DNA of 64,000 bases from Saccoglossus kowalevskii (Eukaryota; Hemichordata; Enteropneusta; Harrimaniidae). Below the pieces are notes generated by a model, which was given only the letters and a program-made list of their open reading frames with translations, was not told the DNA's origin and ran no database searches. Below are positions 57,541 through 64,000 of this stretch, piece by piece (position 1 is the stretch's first letter; each line of letters starts with the position of its first letter). The stretch lies in assembly GCF_000003605.2 (NCBI RefSeq), contig NW_003148772.1, positions 172,053 to 236,052 of the forward strand. Direction: 5' to 3'. Both the position numbers and the translations under genes were made by a program.

Positions 57541-59030
57541 GATGAAAACGTCCGTGCTGTGGCTTTCATGAATCGGCGATTTGATAGATGTTGTTCGTTT
57601 TTTTCTGAATTGCAATCTACCAAGTACGGGCTCCCGTGTCACATCGGTCATTTTTTTTGAACTACTCGACCTGACTCCTAGTTTATGTGGTCGAATATAC
57701 TGACCTTAACAATACAGCATCGTCCTGAATAGTATTTTCCCACGAACATCACTCTTTGTTTAGTACATATCGGCTAAACTGTACATGAAATGTTATAGAA
57801 AATGACAATTAAACAATGCCTATACTCTGTATTGTCACAATGTGAGGCCTGTTTATCACTAATGAGAGGGCACCTACACTGGACAGGGGTTTCTTTTACC
57901 GATAGTATGGGACAACAGTTACTGGATATGTAATACACATACACTAAAATATCGAGGTAAAGGTCATGGCTTTAATACCTCTCAAAATAAATACACTAAT
58001 CAAAACACAGAAAAATACAATGAATAAATTCACTAAAATAAGGGTTTGCTTAGGAAAGTGTGCATTGATGATAACTCACAGTTCCAGGATGTAAATATGG
58101 ATAAATATGGCTTCTGCAACGCAACAGGAGTCTTGCTTGCAGGAAAACGCTGGTAATCTGGAGGGCACCACTGAAAGCAGGAGATCGCAAAGCAGTTCAT
58201 ACAAGTCTCACAGAACGGTGACTCAATCCTGTATCACTTGTCTCACAATATCGCAGTAGCTACACACAGGATACACAGTAGACATGATGGAACCCAACAG
58301 TCCTCAGTGTGTCCAATTTTTAGGCATAAATGGCCCAGATTCAGGGACACCACCTTGGTTCCCACGTGAGCCAAACAGAAGGGGATCTTGCTAGCAGCTG
58401 TGTCACGTAGGCAACTCAGTAGCTCATAAAGATCTTTAGTTACTCAAATCGCAGTACCCCTGGTAGATCCCAATTGTCTTTTTAAACTTGTAAACACCCT
58501 TTGTTATGTAAATGACAGGCATACCTGGGTAGATTCCAACTGTCCTTCCGGAGTTAAAAACAAGTATAACCTGTCAATCATATCTATGGCAGTTATCACA
58601 CAGCAATGCATACCGCTTCTTCCCATGATTCCAGCACACTTTTATTTGCAGGGTTTGGGGTAATATGGTAAAAACAAAGAATAAATGATGCTGACATTTC
58701 CCTCTAATCAAGACTGAACATAGTAGATTTTCAGTCCAATAATCAGCATCAACTGCCAATAAATTTACATTTATTAAAATTTAAAGAAAACAATTCAGTA
58801 ACAATACTAATAATCTTTTCGCATCACATTACCAATGTTATACAACATTCAGTCAATTTGTTCAACGCAAGAAAACATTATTGAATATTCAATTACATGT
58901 AGCTAGTACATTGATAATGATTTTAATGCGATATCGTAAGCATTTCTTTGCAAAACTCACCATTAAGTAACACGTTTGATTTCCCACACAAGAAATTTCA
59001 CAGTTGTAATATTTTGCAATATTTTTTTTA
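57541..59030. other. No gene recognised
   Basis: The segment 57.95-58.75 kb is less AT-rich than its surroundings and looks like part of an interspersed repeat, but I cannot name it. Confidence 0.4.
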
Positions 59031-59479
59031 ATTTATTTCAGTGCATATAAACATCTTCAGCAGTGAAGGAATTGTGCTTAAGAAGAAAAATTGTGCTATC
59101 ACGTTGGGTGTTTCCAGGATGAAGTACATGATGCTGTTTTTACCAAGTTGCAGTGCTGTCACTGATTTAATTGCTTCATTTTACTTCGCCATTATATGTG
59201 GAGAATGAAGCATTTTTTTCTGGTGGATTCTTGGTGGGTAATGCATTTGAGTCTTCTTTGTATATTCCAGGACCTCATTAGGCTTTGTTCACTGGTCATG
59301 TCTGCCCATGTTCCTCTCTAGAAAAGCTTTGGCACTCGTAAAGGCCATCTTCCATCGCTTTATCGGGCAGAGACAAGGTACTTTTATTAATAAACGAGAA
59401 CTCTAGCACGATATTTACATTTTCAAGTTTGAGCTTCAAATTGTCTGCTCCTTCAGTTCTTTCAGTCCTTGCAAACATT
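59030..59479 (-). CDS. Possible terminal exon of an unknown minus-strand gene
   Basis: After an acceptor-like TGTGTTAG, the frame from 59479 to a TGA at 59296 encodes about 60 residues (for example NLKLKLENVNIVLEF and KAMEDGLYECQSFSREEHGQ). Its composition looks like real protein. Some 265 bp downstream is AATAAA (near 59.04 kb). No upstream exon was found and no family was recognised, so this could be chance or a gene fragment. Confidence 0.3.
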
Positions 59480-60570
59480 CTAACACATAATACAATATTC
59501 AAGAACAAAAGTCATAACTCTATGACCATTGTTCCTAACATTTTCTTCAATATCTGTTAACAATTCAGAAGACGCTATTTAACTTACTGACATGTCCATT
59601 CAACTGATGTAATCCTACACTCAATAAACATTGTAAAAATATTATTACATCATATCCTTTCAACCAAATGGAAAATAACGTACCCAACATACGACAAGTC
59701 ACAAGTACGAAAACACACAACTGACAAAAAAAATGAACAATCAAGAGAGTTCTTCGCCAGTTCGTAGCTGTAATTGGACTTTTGTTTGGAGATCTTAGCT
59801 GTTACACTCATGAAACTGTTCTGTTGTCTTTTAAAATTGCATAAGCTACATATCATTCACCAAATAAACAGTCAGCATGGGATTATGGGGTTTACTCTAT
59901 TTGACGTAAATTAATTTTGTATAGAAAACCGTGACAGGTAGAATGAGGTTTCAAAATAAACATTTATTCATTTTCTAAAATGTACATGCTATTACATTCA
60001 TCTGTGTACAACGAGTAATAACTAATATTAGTTTTTTACCTATCAATATGCACACTTCATTGAGTTGTACGTTATTTTTGACAGGTTACATTTGTGAACT
60101 TTTAATAGTATGTGTTACAAGTTACAAGTGACGTCATCCCCGCGCACTAGTTGATGTACTAGTCTCCTTTGGGTACTAGTAATTTCCCTGGCGCTACTAT
60201 GATAATTTAGCCGATAACACGTGATCCTGTTTTGACCAATTACAGTACAGTATTAACGAGTGATGTGTTATAATGAACAATATGTCATCGAGTCAATATC
60301 ATCAACTGAAACCATTTATGAATACAACAGCATTATGTCATTTGCATTCAGCAAAGAGTCGAGTGATATATAATATGCAAAAGTATTTATGTAATCTTTC
60401 ATTCCCAAATATCTTAATCATTACCACAAGTTGCAGGAAAATAGATGTCTAACACATGTGTAGTTTATACATAACTGTATAATAATTTAAATTTAGATAT
60501 ACACACGTACTTAAAACAATCAATTAATGTTTTGAAACAGTTGTTTTCTAACACACATGCTCATCATTTT

Positions 60571-61500
60571 TATAAATAGAAGAATATCCTGATTGACATG
60601 TGAACGGCTTCATGAATATGTATATTTACCGACTGTACGGCAGCTTTTTAAAATTATACTGGCATCCGGTAGTCAACAAGCATCGTCTTCTGAACCGTTA
60701 TAGAAAATACATTCGAGCAGCAGTGAGTATTTATTTAGTATAATTTAGCATAGAATATACGCTACTCTAAGGTCTAAGGTCTTTTTAAAATGTTGTATGT
60801 TACATGTGCATCATTACTTGTAAGATAAAGTACGGCGACGCGTTTCAGTAGCACACGGTACTTTGTCATGGTCGATCGTATAATATTTGATGAGAAGCAT
60901 TCGACATTTTGGCAGTGATTTGATATATTTTCCTAAGTTGCCTGTAATCAAAACACAATGACCATAAATAAATGTTGAACGATCCACAATTTGCTGGCGA
61001 AGTTACGGGGAGACTTTAAATTCTCAAATGGTTCATTGGCGTTCAAATGATTATTTCGCTTATCAGTTGAATGCTACCGTAAAGGAAGTCGAGATTTTTA
61101 GTACCGTTTTGACAATATTGTTTTATTTCGATGTAACTACATCAACAACTACTAAAAACTGAATACAGAGTACCCAGAAATATCATATTCAGAAATTTAT
61201 CCTACTTTATATTTATAGCTCGGCGACGGGGATAAACCCTGGAGCATATTGAGCATGTCATGTATGCAAATTAATACGCTGTGCATAATTTGTATATATT
61301 CGTTTACTTCTACAAAAATACGCTGATAGCAGTTCTGTAGCCTTTTTTATTGCCTTGCCAGTTGGTTTATTTCGTACGTCGTAAAGTTAGCACGCCTTGA
61401 AACAAAAGCTATGATTACCAGATATACCTTTATGCAGGATTTAGTTTTGTCATAACGTGTATGAGAGGGTTGCAGTCGGAAGTCATCGTATAGATGACGG
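60571..61500 (+). pseudogene. Relic of the secreted-peptide gene lacking its coding exon
   Basis: A TATAAATA box (60571-60578), first exon and donor (GCA|GTGAGT, exon end 60722) match the complete gene at 61.85 kb. So does the intron start (60.85-61.13 kb matches 62.08-62.40 kb). At 61141 the sequence jumps directly to the segment found after the complete gene (AACTGAATACAGAGTACCCA). About 1.26 kb with the coding exon and polyadenylation signal is missing. Confidence 0.75.
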
Positions 61501-61749
61501 GTATATATGTGTTGTTTGCTTTCTTTAAAAATATATGTGACCGGAATTGCAATTCACCTAGTACGGGCTCCAGTGCAACACTAGGAAATTCGCTACTCGG
61601 CTTGCCGATATTTTATGTCGCTAAATATGCAATTCTTCTCACGAAAAGCATGTCACAAAATAAGTTTTTCCTGACCATCATTTACCAACGTACAGCACCC
61701 AAATATAGTTATAACCTCACGCCCAACATGAATTGTATGATTGATCGGT

Positions 61750-61758
61750 AGAGGGCGC
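61750..61758 (+). promoter_or_regulatory. TAGAGGGCGC motif upstream of the peptide gene
   Basis: Lies about 100 bp before the TATA box of the complete gene. Confidence 0.25.
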
Positions 61759-61854
61759 TGACACACACTCATATACCTTCACTCTGCATACATTACTAAA
61801 TTTGTGGCGTTTTTGCATATTAAAAGAGTTTATTACGCACGTATTCGTCATTTC

Positions 61855-61862
61855 TATAAATA
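61855..61862 (+). promoter_or_regulatory. TATA box of the secreted-peptide gene
   Basis: TATAAATAG, conserved with the relic copies at 60571 and 50907. Transcription should start about 25-30 bp downstream, which places an untranslated first exon from about 61.89 kb to 61998 (donor GCA|GTGAGT). Confidence 0.65.
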
Positions 61863-62639
61863 GAGGTAGATCCATGTGAACGGCTTAGTGAATATTTATA
61901 TTTTCTGACTGTACAGTAGCTTTTCAAATTATACTGGCATCCGGCAGTCAACAAGCATCATCTACTGAACCGTCATAACAAAATACATTCGAGCAGCAGT
62001 GAGTAATTATAAGTATAATTTAGCATAGAATATACACTACTCTACTTGTAAGATAAAGCACTGACATTGTCGAGACAGCGACGCGTTTCAGTAGCATTTT
62101 GTTCTTTGTCAGGTCGATCGTATATTATTTGATGTGAAAGCATTCGACATTCTGGCAGTGATTGGATGCGTTTTCTTAAGTTGTCTGTATTCAAAAGACA
62201 ATGACCATAAATCAATTTTGAACGATCCACAATTTGCTGACATATTCATACAAAATCTCAGGAGGACCTAAAATCTTCAAATGGTTCTTGAGCATGCAAA
62301 TGACTATTTCGCTCTTAAATTGAATCCTACCGCAAAGGCAGTCAAGATTTTTAGTACTGTTTTGACAATATTGTTTTATTTCGATGTAACTACATCATAT
62401 CGCTCGTGAATGTAACTAACCGATTGAATTCACAGGCTATTATTCAGATTTGATTTCGTTTTATTTGACAATTATTGATATTTACAAAGCACTAAATGCA
62501 TATAGTTGAAATTTGTTGTACAAATACAGTTTATTTAGGATTACATATTCTGATGCATGTTATTTTTTTATTGGTGATGTGATTCTAATTGATCCCTTTT
62601 TATCAATGTGTCATACCAGATTTGAGACATGTTTACATT

Positions 62640-63060
62640 CACTGATAATGTTTGAATTTTGTACACAAGAGAGACATACTGGTAGCAATATTTCCCAACA
62701 GTTGTTTTAAAAGGTTTTATTGAGAGCTAACTGGCTGGCTGCCATTTTTTGTTCAGAAAACCTGAAGCTCTTGAATTATTTATTTTTTCAAGACCAAGAA
62801 GGACAATGTCAATACCAATTACTTGCTAAACGGAAGTCTGACAATTACTGAATTTGTATTACACACTGATAATGTTTTAATTTGGTACACAAGAAAGACA
62901 AAATGGTAGCAATTTTTCCCACAGTTTTTTTGAAAGGTTATCTGAATGGGTGCCATTTTTTGTTCAGAAAATCTAAAGCTCTTGATTTATTTATTTGTCC
63001 CGGACAATGTCGGTAACAATGACTTGCTAAACGGTAGTCTGTCATTTACTGAATTTTTAT
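62640..63060. repeat. Two-copy tandem repeat in the peptide-gene intron
   Basis: Two units of about 0.2 kb share TTTGGTACACAAGA-type starts, GCCATTTTTTGTTCAGAAAA and ACTTGCTAAACGG. The second unit runs up to the acceptor of the coding exon. Confidence 0.8.
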
Positions 63061-63091
63061 TTTCTGCATTTACACAGGCATCATCAACAAC

Positions 63092-63412
63092 ATGGTAGAA
63101 ATGAAAATGTTTCTGTTCCTGACCCTTGTTGTCATGGTAGTTGTATGTGAAGAACAAGAAAAGCCAATATTAGCAGAAATAGTAGCTAAGTTAGTTGAAG
63201 AATACCCAGAGTTGGCAAAGCACTTTGGAAATGAGGTCCTAGCCGATTTAGAAGACGATAATGTGAATGTTAATGAACAAGAGTGGCCAGTGTTAACAAA
63301 AATATTGGCTTACATAATTGAAGAATACCCAGAGATGGCAGAACACTTCAGAAATGAGGTCATAGCTGATTTAGAAGCCGATAATGTGAATGTTAATGAT
63401 ATTTCGTCATAA
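63092..63412 (+). CDS. Secreted acidic protein with two near-identical modules (106 residues)
   Basis: Complete frame in one exon. The exon starts at 63079 after TTTACACAG, and ATG is 13 bases in. Residues 1-19 are a signal peptide (MVEMKMFLFLTLVVMVVVC). The mature part is two modules of about 41 residues (about 20-61 and 62-102). Both carry EEYPE(L/M)A, HF-x-NEV, ADLE-x-DNVNVN, and an amphipathic helix before them. It is very acidic and has no cysteine after the signal peptide. The modules are also alike at DNA level, so the duplication is fairly recent. AATAAA follows at 63472-63477. I do not recognise the family. Secretion is inferred, and function and tissue are unknown. Confidence 0.8.
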   Translation: MVEMKMFLFLTLVVMVVVCEEQEKPILAEIVAKLVEEYPELAKHFGNEVLADLEDDNVNVNEQEWPVLTKILAYIIEEYPEMAEHFRNEVIADLEADNVNVNDISS

Positions 63413-63471
63413 GAATAACATACAGTATAGCTGTACTGTTATACCCACATAACGTGGACTGAATGGATTGA

Positions 63472-63477
63472 AATAAA
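63472..63477 (+). terminator. Polyadenylation signal of the secreted-peptide gene
   Basis: AATAAA 60 bp after the stop codon, preceded by GGACTGAATGGATTG, which is conserved in the relic at 51.4 kb. Confidence 0.7.
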
Positions 63478-63500
63478 CATTCGGAAACCTTATACTTGTA

Positions 63501-63566
63501 AATGAATGAATGAATGAATGAATGAATGAATGAATGAATGAATGAATGAATGAATGAATGAATGAA
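63501..63566. repeat. (AATG)n microsatellite
   Basis: About 16 units just after the gene. A short (AATG)n also follows the 3' relic at 51.46 kb, so the repeat was part of the ancestral unit. Confidence 0.95.
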
Positions 63567-63663
63567 GAGTTATCGTGAAAATACGCCATTTGTTTAATTG
63601 AAATGATATGCCTTGCAAGCTCAAGTGTGATTATATTTTGTATGTTTCAAATCACCACCAACT

Positions 63664-64000
63664 ACAAAAAAACTGAATACAGAGTACCCAGAAATATCAT
63701 ATTCACAAATTTATCCTACATTATATTTCAGTGAAGGAGATAATCTCAGGAGCATATTGAACAATTCGTGCAAATTAAAACGCTGAGCATATTTTTTATG
63801 AATACGTTTACTGCTACAAGCAAAAAAACGCTGGTAGCAGTTCAGTAGCCATTTGTATTGCCTTGCCAGTTGGTTAATTTCGTACATCGTAAGGTTACCA
63901 TGCCTTGAAACAAAAGCTGCGATGAACAGGTATACCTTCATGCAGGATTTTATTTTTTCATTACGTGTATGAGAGGGTTGCAGTCGAAAATCATTGCATT
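63664..64000 (+). repeat. Duplicated 3' flank of the peptide-gene unit
   Basis: Matches 61144-61500 with few differences (AACTGAATACAGAGTACCCA, GCCTTGCCAGTTGGTT, GTATGAGAGGGTTGCAGTCG). The window ends inside it, so another unit may follow. Confidence 0.85.

Noticed and set aside
63407-63589. Minus-strand frame with repeated Phe-Ile-His-Ser
   Set aside because: It is only the translation of the (AATG)n microsatellite.
1-64000. CRISPR arrays, operons, prokaryotic promoters or phage genes
   Set aside because: Nothing of this kind was seen. Tandem repeats here have long units and no regular short spacers, and the genes are spliced.

Overview
This is an AT-rich animal nuclear window, most likely from a marine invertebrate. 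The species cannot be identified from the sequence. The evidence is spliced genes with GT-AG introns, animal-type domains (DEG/ENaC channel, LDL-receptor class A modules), two kinds of non-LTR retrotransposon, MITEs, tRNA-like repeat remnants and microsatellites. There is no sign of bacterial gene organisation.

Main gene (minus strand, about 39.7 kb down to 8.1 kb): one DEG/ENaC (amiloride-sensitive sodium channel) family gene in 25 recognisable coding exons. Exon 1 holds the cytoplasmic N-terminus with the His-Gly gating motif, TM1 and the post-TM1 motif. Seventeen exons follow, each encoding one LDL-receptor class A (LDLa) module, and every one of these exons is phase 1-1. Seven further exons then resume the DEG/ENaC extracellular domain (finger, palm, thumb, cysteine-rich and wrist regions). 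The array therefore sits inside the channel ectodomain. All splice phases agree from exon 1 to exon 25, giving 1150 codons if every exon is used. The last exon(s), with TM2 and the C-terminus, were not found. Three neighbouring LDLa exons are a recent tandem triplication. One of them has lost its acceptor AG and has a 300-bp insertion 20 bp upstream of that site.

Introns of this gene: a decayed CR1/L2-like LINE (minus, 26-30.7 kb) is joined to the 3' end of a second LINE (25.5-25.9 kb), and the whole composite is flanked by one 8-bp target duplication. A 121-bp insert with a 16-bp target duplication lies inside the LINE reverse transcriptase. Also present are a pair of TA-flanked MITEs (20.3 and 38.3 kb), a 0.9-kb TTAA-flanked inverted-repeat element (21.8-22.7 kb) and a 50-N assembly gap (24.4 kb).

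39.7-51 kb: no gene was recognised. It holds a tandem array with a unit of about 1.62 kb (40.9-44.6 kb, plus fragments to 47 kb), a second 353-bp MITE, and a 0.2-kb tandem duplication at 47.2-47.65 kb.

51.6-57 kb: a decayed L1/Tx1-type LINE on the plus strand, interrupted by about 1.5 kb of other sequence. 57-60.5 kb: repeats and a doubtful minus-strand terminal exon.

60.5-64 kb: a small gene family on the plus strand. One complete two-exon gene (TATA box, untranslated first exon, single coding exon, polyadenylation signal) encodes a 106-residue secreted acidic protein made of two near-identical modules of about 41 residues. Two relic copies (50.9-51.5 and 60.6-61.5 kb) keep the TATA box and first exon but lack the coding exon. 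This family and the channel-LDLa fusion are the most interesting content.
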